Positions 17,658 through 25,209 of a DNA stretch of 64,000 nucleotides are shown piece by piece. The notes under the pieces were generated by a model. It saw only the letters and a program-made list of their open reading frames with translations, ran no database searches and was not told the origin of the DNA. Positions within the stretch are counted from its first letter, which is position 1; every line of letters starts with the position of its first letter. The translations under genes were made by a program, and so were the position numbers. Source of the stretch: Lysobacter sp036697405 (GTDB lineage: Bacteria > Pseudomonadota > Gammaproteobacteria > Xanthomonadales > Xanthomonadaceae). The DNA is taken from contig NZ_JBAHWA010000007.1 of assembly GCF_036697405.1 (NCBI RefSeq), forward strand, positions 62,001 through 126,000, in the 5' to 3' direction.

Positions 17658-18737
17658 TCAGAGCGTGCCCTTGGTGCTGGGCAGGCCGTGGCCCTCGCGC
17701 CGGATCGCCTGCCGCAGCGCGCGCGCGACCGCCTTAAAGCAGGCCTCGACCTTGTGGTGGTCGTTGTCGCCCTGCACGTTCAGGTTCAAGTTCAGGCCTG
17801 CTGTCTCACATAAAGAACGGAAAAAATGCGGCACCAGTTCGGTAGGCACGTCGCCCACGCGTTCGCGCGCGAACGCGCCCTCGAACACGAAATAGGGCCG
17901 GCCGGAGAAATCCAGCGCCGCCGTGGCCAGGCTTTCGTCCATCGGCAGGACGAAGCCGTAGCGGCCGATGCCGCGCTTGTCGCCCAGCGCCGCGCGCAGC
18001 GCCTGCCCCAGCGCGAGCGCGCTGTCCTCGATGGTGTGGTGCTCGTCGATGTGCAGGTCGCCGCGGCATTCCAGCTCCAGCGCGAAACCGCCGTGCTTGC
18101 CCAACTGCTCCAGCATGTGGTCGAAGAAGCCCAGGCCGGTGGACACGCGCGGGTCGGCTTCGCGGTCCAGGTCCACGCCTACTTCGATGCGGGTCTCGCG
18201 GGTGTTGCGCTGGATGCGCGCGGTGCGCGGCGCATCGGCCAGCGCATGGGCGATGCCCGTCCAGTCCCAGTCGCCGCCAAAGGCCTCGGTGCGCAGTTGG
18301 AAACCGCGGATGCCCAGGTTGCGCGCGAACGCGATGTCGGTGTCGCGGTCGCCGACCATGGCGCTGCGCGTCCAGTCGATGCCGCGGTCCTTGAGCAGCG
18401 GCAGGGCCAGGCCGATCGCCGGTTTGCGCGTGGGCGCGTTGTCGGCCGGCAGGCTGGTGTCGATCAGGATGTCGCGGAACACGATGCCCTGGCTGGCGAA
18501 CACCTGCAGCATCAGCGCGTGCGGGCCTTCGAAGTCCTCGCGCGGGAACGCGGCGCTGCCCAGGCCGTCCTGGTTGCTGATCATCACGAACTGATAGCCG
18601 GCGTCGCGCAGGCGCAACATCGCCGGGATCACGCCGTCGACGAAGCGCAGCTTGGCGTAGCTGTCGATCTGGAAATCGTCGGGCTCGGCGATCAGGGTGC
18701 CGTCGCGGTCGACGAACAGGAGCGGGATCTGGCTCAT
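17658..18737 (-). CDS. hisB: Bifunctional histidinol-phosphatase / imidazoleglycerol-phosphate dehydratase
   Basis: A 359-residue fusion enzyme. The N-terminal HAD phosphatase has LLFVDRDGTLIAEP and MVGDRDTDIAFA. The C-terminal dehydratase (from about residue 168) has STGLGFFDHMLEQLGKHGG, DLHIDEHHTIEDSALALG and NDHHKVEACFKA with the manganese histidines. The fused form is typical of gammaproteobacteria. The start lies 22 bp after hisC. Confidence 0.97.
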   Translation of the reverse strand: MSQIPLLFVDRDGTLIAEPDDFQIDSYAKLRFVDGVIPAMLRLRDAGYQFVMISNQDGLGSAAFPREDFEGPHALMLQVFASQGIVFRDILIDTSLPADNAPTRKPAIGLALPLLKDRGIDWTRSAMVGDRDTDIAFARNLGIRGFQLRTEAFGGDWDWTGIAHALADAPRTARIQRNTRETRIEVGVDLDREADPRVSTGLGFFDHMLEQLGKHGGFALELECRGDLHIDEHHTIEDSALALGQALRAALGDKRGIGRYGFVLPMDESLATAALDFSGRPYFVFEGAFARERVGDVPTELVPHFFRSLCETAGLNLNLNVQGDNDHHKVEACFKAVARALRQAIRREGHGLPSTKGTL

Positions 18738-18759
18738 GGGCAGGATTCGAAGCTGAGGT

Positions 18760-19851
18760 TCATGCGGCGCGCTCGCCGGCGTCGGCGCGGGTCAGGGCCT
18801 GCAGCACGCGCGCGTTCTGTTCGGCCGTGCCCAGGCTGATGCGCAGGGCGTCGGCCAGCTGCGGCGCCGCGCGCATGTCGCGCACCACCACGCCGGCGGC
18901 GAGCAACGCGTCGTAGGCGGCCTGGGCGCGTTCGAAGCGCGCCAGCAGGAAATTGGCCTGCGAGGGATAGACCTGGCGCAGGCCCGGCACGCCGGGCAGC
19001 GCGGCGTACAGGCGTTCGCGCTCCAGCACGCAGGCGGCCGCGTTGGCCAGGCTGAGCGCGCGCGCGCCGCCGTCGAGCGCGCGCAGGGCCAGCGCGACGC
19101 AGGGCTCGGCCAACGGATACGGCGCCTGGCAGCGCTGCAGGGCCGCGATCAGGGCGGCGTCGGCGATGGTGCTGCCGATCCGCGCCGCCGCCAGCGCATG
19201 CGCCTTCGACAGCGTACGCAACACCACCACATTGGGCTGGGCGGCGATCAGGCCGATCGCCGACGGCGCCTGCGCGTATTCGAGATAGGCCTCGTCGACG
19301 ATCACCAGCGCGCGTTCGCGCAAGCGCCGCGCAAGCGCCGAGATCGCGTCCAGCGGCAGCAGCGTGCCGGAGGGATTGCCGGGCGAGCACAGGAACACCA
19401 GCTTGGCGCCGGACGCCTCCGCGGCCGTGGCGACCGCGTCGAAATCGCAGACGAAGCCCGCGGGCGTGTCGCGCAGGTCGACCTCGACCACGCGCGTGCC
19501 GTGCAGGCGCGCGCACACCGCGTACATGCCGAAGGTCGGCGGCGTGGTCACGATGGCGTCGCCGCCGGGGCGGCAGAACGCGCGCAGCAGCAGGTCGATG
19601 CCTTCGTCGCTGCCGCGGCCGGCCAGCAGTTGCTCCGGCGCGCAGCCGTACAGCTCGGCCAGGGCCGCGCGCAGGCGCGGCGGCTGCGGATCCGGGTAAC
19701 GGCGCAGCGCGCCCTCGGCGTCGGCGGCGTTGGCCCAGGCCGATTCGTTGGCGTTGAGCCAGACCGAGCCGGCCAGGGCTTCGCTGCGCGCCGACTTGTA
19801 GCCGGCGAAATCGCGCAGGTCCTCGCGCAGCAGCGACAGCGGCGCGCTCAT
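18760..19851 (-). CDS. hisC: Histidinol-phosphate aminotransferase
   Basis: A 363-residue PLP-dependent class I/II aminotransferase. Motifs are LNANESAWAN, RRYPDPQPPRLRAALA, LLAGRGSDEGIDLLLRAF, LCSPGNPSGTLL and VIVDEAYLEYA. The PLP lysine is in VLRTLSKAHALAAARIG. The start overlaps the hisD stop by ATGA. Confidence 0.96.
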   Translation of the reverse strand: MSAPLSLLREDLRDFAGYKSARSEALAGSVWLNANESAWANAADAEGALRRYPDPQPPRLRAALAELYGCAPEQLLAGRGSDEGIDLLLRAFCRPGGDAIVTTPPTFGMYAVCARLHGTRVVEVDLRDTPAGFVCDFDAVATAAEASGAKLVFLCSPGNPSGTLLPLDAISALARRLRERALVIVDEAYLEYAQAPSAIGLIAAQPNVVVLRTLSKAHALAAARIGSTIADAALIAALQRCQAPYPLAEPCVALALRALDGGARALSLANAAACVLERERLYAALPGVPGLRQVYPSQANFLLARFERAQAAYDALLAAGVVVRDMRAAPQLADALRISLGTAEQNARVLQALTRADAGERAA

Positions 19852-21167
19852 GCGGCCACCTGCCGCAAACGCAGCGCGACGGCGATGCGGTGAGCGTCCA
19901 GGCCCTCGGCGCTGGCCAGCTCGACCGCGCAGGGGCCGATCGCGGCGATGCCGCGCGGCTGCACTTCCTGGACCGTGATCGCGACCTGGAAGCTGGCGAC
20001 GTTGACGCCGCCGGCATAGCGCGCCGCGCCGCTGGTGGGCAATACGTGGTTGGTGCCGCTGCAGTAGTCGCCCAGCGCTTCCGGGGCCCAGTCGCCGAGG
20101 AACACCGAGCCGGCCGCGAGCACGCGCGGCAGCCAGGCGCGCGCGTCGCGCAGCGCCAGGATCAGGTGTTCGGGGGCGTAGCGGTTGCTGACTTCCAGCG
20201 CGTCGGCGATCGAATCCACCCGGATCGAACGCGAGGCGCGCAGCGCCGCGCGCGCGGTCTCGGCGCGCGGCAGGGCCGCCAGTTGGGTTTCGATCTCGGC
20301 CTCGACCGCGGCCAGCAGCGCGGCGTCGTCGCTGAGCAGGATCACCTGCGAATCCGGGCCGTGCTCGGCCTGCGACAGCAGGTCGGCGGCGACGAAGGCC
20401 GGATTGGCGCCGGCGTCGGCGATCACCAGCACTTCCGAAGGGCCGGCCGGCAGGTCGATCGCCGCCCCGTCCTCCAGCAGCGCGACCTGGCGCTTGGCCT
20501 CGGTGACGTAGGCATTGCCCGGCCCGAACAGCTTGTCGCACTTGCCGACGCTGGCGGTGCCGAAGGCCATGGCCGCGATCGCCTGCGCGCCGCCGAGCTT
20601 GTAGACCCGCTCCACGCCGCAGCGGCGCGCGGCGTACAGCACGGCGGGATCGGCGCGGCCGTCGCGGCGCGGCGGCGTGCACAGCGCGACCTGCGGGCAA
20701 CCGGCCAGGCGCGCGGGCATGCACAGCATCAGCGCGGTCGAGGGCAGCGGCGCCGAGCCGGCCGGCACGTACAGGCCGACGCGCTGGATCGGACGCAGGA
20801 TGCGCTCGCAGCGCACGCCGTCGCCGCTGTCCAGGATGTAGGGCTGGGTCATGCCGGCGGCGTGGAAGGCTTCGATGCGCGCGGCGGCCTGATCGATCGC
20901 GGCGCGCAAGGTGGCCGGCAGCTCGCGTTCGGCGGCGTCGAACTCGGCGGCGCCGACCGCGAATGCGTCCAGGGCGACGCCGTCGTAGCGCGCGCTCAAG
21001 GCGCGCAACGCGGCATCGCCGCCGGCGCGCACCTGCTCCAGGATCGCCGTCACCGCCTCGGCGGTTTCGCGCCGGGTCCGCTGCGCCGGGCGGCGCAGCG
21101 CCGTCTCGCGCCGGCCCTCGTCGAGCGCATTCCAGTCCAGGCGCTGCATCAATGCCGGGCCGCTCAT
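19848..21167 (-). CDS. hisD: Histidinol dehydrogenase
   Basis: A 439-residue zinc enzyme that oxidises histidinol to histidine in two NAD-dependent steps. Signatures include GLYVPAGSAPLPSTALM, YKLGGAQAIAAMAFG, IDLPAGPSEVLVIAD, LLSQAEHGPDSQ and PEALGDYCSGTNHVLPTSGAARYAGG. ATG 21167 (MSGPALMQRLDW) is fixed by the 4-bp overlap with hisG. Confidence 0.97.
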   Translation of the reverse strand: MSGPALMQRLDWNALDEGRRETALRRPAQRTRRETAEAVTAILEQVRAGGDAALRALSARYDGVALDAFAVGAAEFDAAERELPATLRAAIDQAAARIEAFHAAGMTQPYILDSGDGVRCERILRPIQRVGLYVPAGSAPLPSTALMLCMPARLAGCPQVALCTPPRRDGRADPAVLYAARRCGVERVYKLGGAQAIAAMAFGTASVGKCDKLFGPGNAYVTEAKRQVALLEDGAAIDLPAGPSEVLVIADAGANPAFVAADLLSQAEHGPDSQVILLSDDAALLAAVEAEIETQLAALPRAETARAALRASRSIRVDSIADALEVSNRYAPEHLILALRDARAWLPRVLAAGSVFLGDWAPEALGDYCSGTNHVLPTSGAARYAGGVNVASFQVAITVQEVQPRGIAAIGPCAVELASAEGLDAHRIAVALRLRQVAA

Positions 21168-22078
21168 GCCAGCATGCCCTCGACCGGCAACACCATCAGG
21201 CCGCGCGCGCCGGCGCGCTTGAGTTCCTCCAGCCGCTGCCAGGTCACCGCGCCGTGGCACAACGCCTGCAGGGCGACGCCGTCGCCGCCGTCGAGCTGCA
21301 TCACCGTCGGCGCCTCGGCATCGGGCAGCAGCGGCAGCAGATCGGCCAAAAGCTGGCGCGGCGCCTGGAACAGCAACAGCTTGCTGTGGCGGATGCGCAA
21401 GGCGCCGTCGAGGCGGCGCAGCAGCAGGTCGGCGAGTTCGCCGCGCACGTCGTCGAAGGCTTCGACCGGGCCGGCCAGCACGGCCTCGCTCTGGATCAGG
21501 GTGGTCACGGCCTTGAGCTGGTTCGCGGCCAGGGTGGCGCCGCTGGAGACCAGGTCGCAGATCGCTTCGGCCTGGCCCAGGCGCGGCGCGATCTCGACCG
21601 AACCCGACAGCAGCACCACCTGCGCGTCCACGCCCTGCTCGGCCAGCCACTGCGACAGCAGGGCCGGATAGCTGGTCGCGATGCGCTTGCCCGCGAGCTG
21701 CGCCGGGCCCTGCCAGTCCCAGCCCTCGGGCACGGCCAGGTCCAGCCGGCAGGCGCCGAAACCGAGCGCGCGCCATTCGCGGAACGCCGGCGCGCGGCCG
21801 CTGCCGCGACGGTCGCCGTCCTGCTCCAGCAAGACGTTGCGGCCGACCACGCCGAGGTCGCAGACGCCGTCGGCGATCAGGCCGGGGATGTCGTCGTCGC
21901 GCACCAGCAGCAGGTCCACCGGCAGGGTTTCGCCGTAGCAGAACAGGCGGTCGCGACTCTCGCGCCAGCTCAGGCCGCAGGAGGCCAACAGCGCGCGCGC
22001 CGGCTCGGCCAGGCGGCCGGACTTCTGGATGGCGATGCGCAACCGGTCGCGCGCGGCCGGGCTGGCGGGAGGACTCAT
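21164..22078 (-). CDS. hisG: ATP phosphoribosyltransferase (long form)
   Basis: A 304-residue enzyme for the committed step, ATP plus PRPP to phosphoribosyl-ATP. RIAIQKSGRLAEPA begins the fold, CDLGVVGRNVLLE and RIATSYPALLSQWLAEQG follow, and LLSGSVEIAPRLGQAEAICDLVSSGATLAANQL is the PRPP loop. The extra C-terminal domain is the allosteric histidine-binding region of the long form, so no HisZ is needed. The start is 50 bp after the regulator stop. Confidence 0.96.
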   Translation of the reverse strand: MSPPASPAARDRLRIAIQKSGRLAEPARALLASCGLSWRESRDRLFCYGETLPVDLLLVRDDDIPGLIADGVCDLGVVGRNVLLEQDGDRRGSGRAPAFREWRALGFGACRLDLAVPEGWDWQGPAQLAGKRIATSYPALLSQWLAEQGVDAQVVLLSGSVEIAPRLGQAEAICDLVSSGATLAANQLKAVTTLIQSEAVLAGPVEAFDDVRGELADLLLRRLDGALRIRHSKLLLFQAPRQLLADLLPLLPDAEAPTVMQLDGGDGVALQALCHGAVTWQRLEELKRAGARGLMVLPVEGMLA

Positions 22079-22128
22079 GGGGAAATCTCGAAGAGGAGGG
22101 GCATGGGCGCTCGGCCCGGCGGAACGGT

Positions 22129-22440
22129 TCAGCGGACGCGCGTGGGGCGTCGATGGAGGGCCGCGGCGTAGCCGCCGGCGCCGCGTTCCAGGGTGCGGGC
22201 GACGCGACCGATCGTGGTCACGCTGACCCCGGTGCGGTCGTGGATCTCGCGGTAAGGCACGCCCTCGCGCAGCAGCGGCACGACCCGCCAGCGGTCGGTC
22301 ATGGCTTCCAGCTCGGCCGGCGTGCACAGGTCTTCGAGGAAGGCGCGCATCTGCTCCGGATTGCGCAGCCCCAGCAGCGCGCCCGCCAGGCTGGCGATCG
22401 GGTCTTCGCTGTCGTCGATGTCTACGGCGCGGCGCTTCAC
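22129..22440 (-). CDS. TrpR/YerC-family regulator, first gene of the his operon
   Basis: A 103-residue all-helical DNA-binding protein of the TrpR/YerC family. The segment ELEAMTDRWRVVPLLREGVPYREIHDRTGVSVTTIGRVARTL holds the helix-turn-helix. The start appears to be GTG at 22440, since the first internal ATG is too far in. It precedes hisG by 50 bp on the same strand and is preceded by a 26-bp palindrome. Genome-wide regulon predictions for xanthomonads have, as I recall, assigned histidine-gene control to this family; the role here is inferred from context. Confidence 0.9.
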   Translation of the reverse strand: MKRRAVDIDDSEDPIASLAGALLGLRNPEQMRAFLEDLCTPAELEAMTDRWRVVPLLREGVPYREIHDRTGVSVTTIGRVARTLERGAGGYAAALHRRPTRVR

Positions 22441-22459
22441 GGGGGCTTCGCTCTATCGA

Positions 22460-22485
22460 TAATGTATTAACGCGTTAATACATTA
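22460..22485 (-). promoter_or_regulatory. 26-bp perfect palindrome, candidate operator of the his operon
   Basis: The sequence is self-complementary from 22460 to 22485, with the core ATGTATTAACGCGTTAATAC. It starts 20 bases upstream of the regulator GTG and is much more AT-rich than its surroundings. A -10-like TACATT lies inside it on the minus strand, so a bound repressor would block the promoter. The likely ligand is the adjacent TrpR-like protein, with histidine as co-repressor; that part is inference. Confidence 0.8.
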
Positions 22486-22709
22486 GACGAACCGGACCGC
22501 CCTCGTCAAGCCGCCCCGCCCGGCCGCGCGGCGGCGGCCGGCATCGGCGAAAACCGCCGTTCATCACAATATGGGCGACCGACCGGCGGTCGCTGGCGCC
22601 TCGTCTGTGGCCGTGCAGGCCGCAAACTAAGACGGTGCCGGAGCGTAGACTGCCTCCGAGCCCGCGCCGCCGAGAGCCACCGCCGGCCGGACCAACGGAG
22701 AGGGTGCGA

Positions 22710-24578
22710 ATGGGGCGTGGTTGCAGAGTCCTACAAGTTTGGCTGCTCGCACTCGGGCTTTGCCTAGCCGCTACCTCGTGGGCCGCGTTCGCCAACAACG
22801 ACGCCTCCCTGGTGCTGGACGGCACCCACGTCGGCGTGCCGCTGGAACCGCACATCGCCTATTACCACGATGCCGACGGCCGCCTGGACCTGCTCGGCGC
22901 CGAGCGGACCCTGCGCGAAGGCCGCTACGCGCCGCTGCCCAACGGCAACGCCGCGTTCGGCTTCCAGCCCGGCGCCTACTGGTTCCACGTGCGCCTGCTC
23001 AACCGCGACCGCGACGAACCGCGCTGGCTGCTGGTGCAGCAGTACGCGCTCAGCGATCGCATCGACGTCTACACGCGCCATCCCGACGGCCGCGTCGATC
23101 ATCTGGCCGGCGGCGACAGCCTGCCCTTCGCCTCGCGCAGCATCCGCTACCGGCATCCGAACTTCTGGTTGAACCTGCCCGCCGACCAGCCCGCCGACCT
23201 GTACGTGCGCGTGCACAGCCAGAGCTCGATGCAGGTGCCGCTGACCCTGTTCACGCCGACCGCGTTCACCGAGGTTTCGCGCGACGCCCAGTTCGGCATC
23301 GGCCTGTACTACGGCATCCTGCTGGCCTTGTTCATCTACAACCTGGTGCTGTGGCTGAGCCTGCGCGACGCCAGTTACTTCTGGTACCTGCTGCATATCT
23401 CCGCCTTCGGCCTGGTCCTGATGACCCTCAACGGCCTGGGCTTCGAGTACCTGTGGCCGCGTTCGACCTGGCTGGCCGACAAATCGGTGCCGCTGTCGAT
23501 CTGCCTGGCCCAGGTCGGCATGCAGCAGTTCGCGCGCACCTTCCTGGGCCTGAAGCAGCGTTGGCGCCTGGGCGATCGGGTCGGCCTGGGAATGATTGCC
23601 TTCTTCGTCCTGCTCGGCGTCGCCGCGACCCGCCTGCCCTACAACGTCGCCACCCCGATCGCCTCGGCGGCGGTGTTCTTCAGCATCGCCTGGATCGCGG
23701 TGGCGACCCTGGTGGTGCTACGGCGCGGCTACAAGCCGGCGCAGCTGTTCCTGCTGGCCTGGTCGATGTTCCTGCTGGGCACCGGCATGTTCACCGCGAT
23801 CGCCTTCGGCCTGCTGCCCAAGGTGTTCATCACCGAGTACGGCGTGCAGATCGGCTCGGCGCTGGAGATGCTGCTGTTGTCGGTGGCGCTGGGCTATCGC
23901 TACGCTTCGCTGCGCAACGAGAACGAGCGCATCGTCCACGAGGCCAAGACCCAGCTCGAACACAAGGTCGAGCAGCGCACGGTCGAGCTGCGCAGCGCGC
24001 TGGCGCAGTTGGAGGACGCGCACGAGCGCCTGCGCGAAAGCAGCCAGCGCGACGGCCTGACCGGCCTGCACAACCGCACCCATTTCCGCAACGTGTTCCA
24101 GGATCTGCTGGCGAAGTCGCAGCAAAGCGGCCGGCCGCTGTCGCTGCTGATGATCGACCTGGACCACTTCAAACAGATCAACGACCGCTATGGCCACCTG
24201 GTCGGCGACGAATGCCTGTGCTGGGCCGCGCGCACCATGGGCCATGCCCTGCAGCCGCATCGCGCGCTGCTGGCGCGTTTCGGCGGCGAGGAATTCATCG
24301 TCGCCCTGCCCGGCCTGGACCTGCAAGCGGCCTCGCGCGTGGCCGAGGACCTGCGCCAGCACCTGCGCGAACAACCCTGCCGCAGCGGCGAGCACGCGAT
24401 CACCATCACCGCCAGCATCGGCGTGCACGCGATCGCGCGCGAGGCCGACAACGACAGCGATTGCGACAACGCCATCGATCCCGCCCTGCAGGACGCCGAC
24501 CAGGCCCTGTACCAGGCCAAGGCCGACGGCCGCGACTGCGTGCGCACCTCGGTGCAGGAAGACCGCAGGCGCAACTAG
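22710..24578 (+). CDS. 7TMR-DISM membrane-bound diguanylate cyclase (GGDEF)
   Basis: A 622-residue inner-membrane protein. A signal/anchor segment is followed by a periplasmic 7TMR-DISMED2-type carbohydrate-binding-like domain (about 30-165), seven TM helices (about 185-395), a coiled coil (EAKTQLEHKVEQRTVELRSALAQLED) and a GGDEF domain (about 450-610). The active site reads ARFGGEEF, so c-di-GMP synthesis is expected. No RxxD inhibitory site precedes it. ATG 22710 lies behind CGGAGAGGG. It is divergent from the his regulator and convergent with the oxygenase gene. Confidence 0.93.
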   Translation: MGRGCRVLQVWLLALGLCLAATSWAAFANNDASLVLDGTHVGVPLEPHIAYYHDADGRLDLLGAERTLREGRYAPLPNGNAAFGFQPGAYWFHVRLLNRDRDEPRWLLVQQYALSDRIDVYTRHPDGRVDHLAGGDSLPFASRSIRYRHPNFWLNLPADQPADLYVRVHSQSSMQVPLTLFTPTAFTEVSRDAQFGIGLYYGILLALFIYNLVLWLSLRDASYFWYLLHISAFGLVLMTLNGLGFEYLWPRSTWLADKSVPLSICLAQVGMQQFARTFLGLKQRWRLGDRVGLGMIAFFVLLGVAATRLPYNVATPIASAAVFFSIAWIAVATLVVLRRGYKPAQLFLLAWSMFLLGTGMFTAIAFGLLPKVFITEYGVQIGSALEMLLLSVALGYRYASLRNENERIVHEAKTQLEHKVEQRTVELRSALAQLEDAHERLRESSQRDGLTGLHNRTHFRNVFQDLLAKSQQSGRPLSLLMIDLDHFKQINDRYGHLVGDECLCWAARTMGHALQPHRALLARFGGEEFIVALPGLDLQAASRVAEDLRQHLREQPCRSGEHAITITASIGVHAIAREADNDSDCDNAIDPALQDADQALYQAKADGRDCVRTSVQEDRRRN

Positions 24579-24638
24579 CCCATAATGCGCACGTGGGATG
24601 CGGCGAGCGCGGCGAACCGCACCCTACCCCGGCTTGCG

Positions 24639-25184
24639 CTAGACCGCCGGCGCGTACATCACGTCGGAACGCAGCACGTACTTGCAGCCGGACTCGACCG
24701 CGGCGCCCTCGTGCCAGGTGTCGTGCACGAACAGCAGGGCGGCGCCGCGCCGGGGCACGACGCGGAAGCTGCGGAAGTCGGTATCGCCGCCGGCGAAGCC
24801 GTCGTTGAGATAGACCAGCAGGGTCAGCCGGCTGCCGCGCCCGTCTTCCAGCCAGGGGCCGTCCTTGTGCATGCGGAAGCGCTGCCCGGGCCCGTACTTG
24901 TAGAACCGCAGCGCGCGCGGCAAGCCGATCGCGGACTCGCCGTCCAGCAGCGGCAGCGCGATCCCGTCCAGACCGCGCCACAGGCGCTGGACCCAGTCCG
25001 GCGATTCGAACACCACCCGCTCGTTGTTGCGCACCTGCGGCATCGTGCGCGCGCCGCCCGGCGCGCGCACGTCGGCGGCGGCGAAGCCGCGCGCCTCCGC
25101 CAGTTCGATCAAAGCCTCGCACTCGCCGGCGCCGAGGAAATCCTCGACGCTGAACACCCGTTCGTTATGCACGATCAGCCGCAT
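24639..25184 (-). CDS. 2OG-Fe(II) oxygenase (prolyl-4-hydroxylase-like)
   Basis: A 181-residue double-stranded beta-helix dioxygenase. Iron ligands are His106 and Asp108 in RFRMHKDGPW and His158 in HDTWHEGA. Lys168 in CKYVLRSDVMY is placed to bind 2-oxoglutarate. LVYLNDGFAGGDTDF is typical of the P4H-like subgroup. It starts 25 bp after the stop of the ammonia-lyase gene, so the two are probably one transcript. The substrate is unknown. Confidence 0.9.
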   Translation of the reverse strand: MRLIVHNERVFSVEDFLGAGECEALIELAEARGFAAADVRAPGGARTMPQVRNNERVVFESPDWVQRLWRGLDGIALPLLDGESAIGLPRALRFYKYGPGQRFRMHKDGPWLEDGRGSRLTLLVYLNDGFAGGDTDFRSFRVVPRRGAALLFVHDTWHEGAAVESGCKYVLRSDVMYAPAV

Positions 25185-25209
25185 GACCGAACCTCGCGAT
25201 CCGGCCGTT

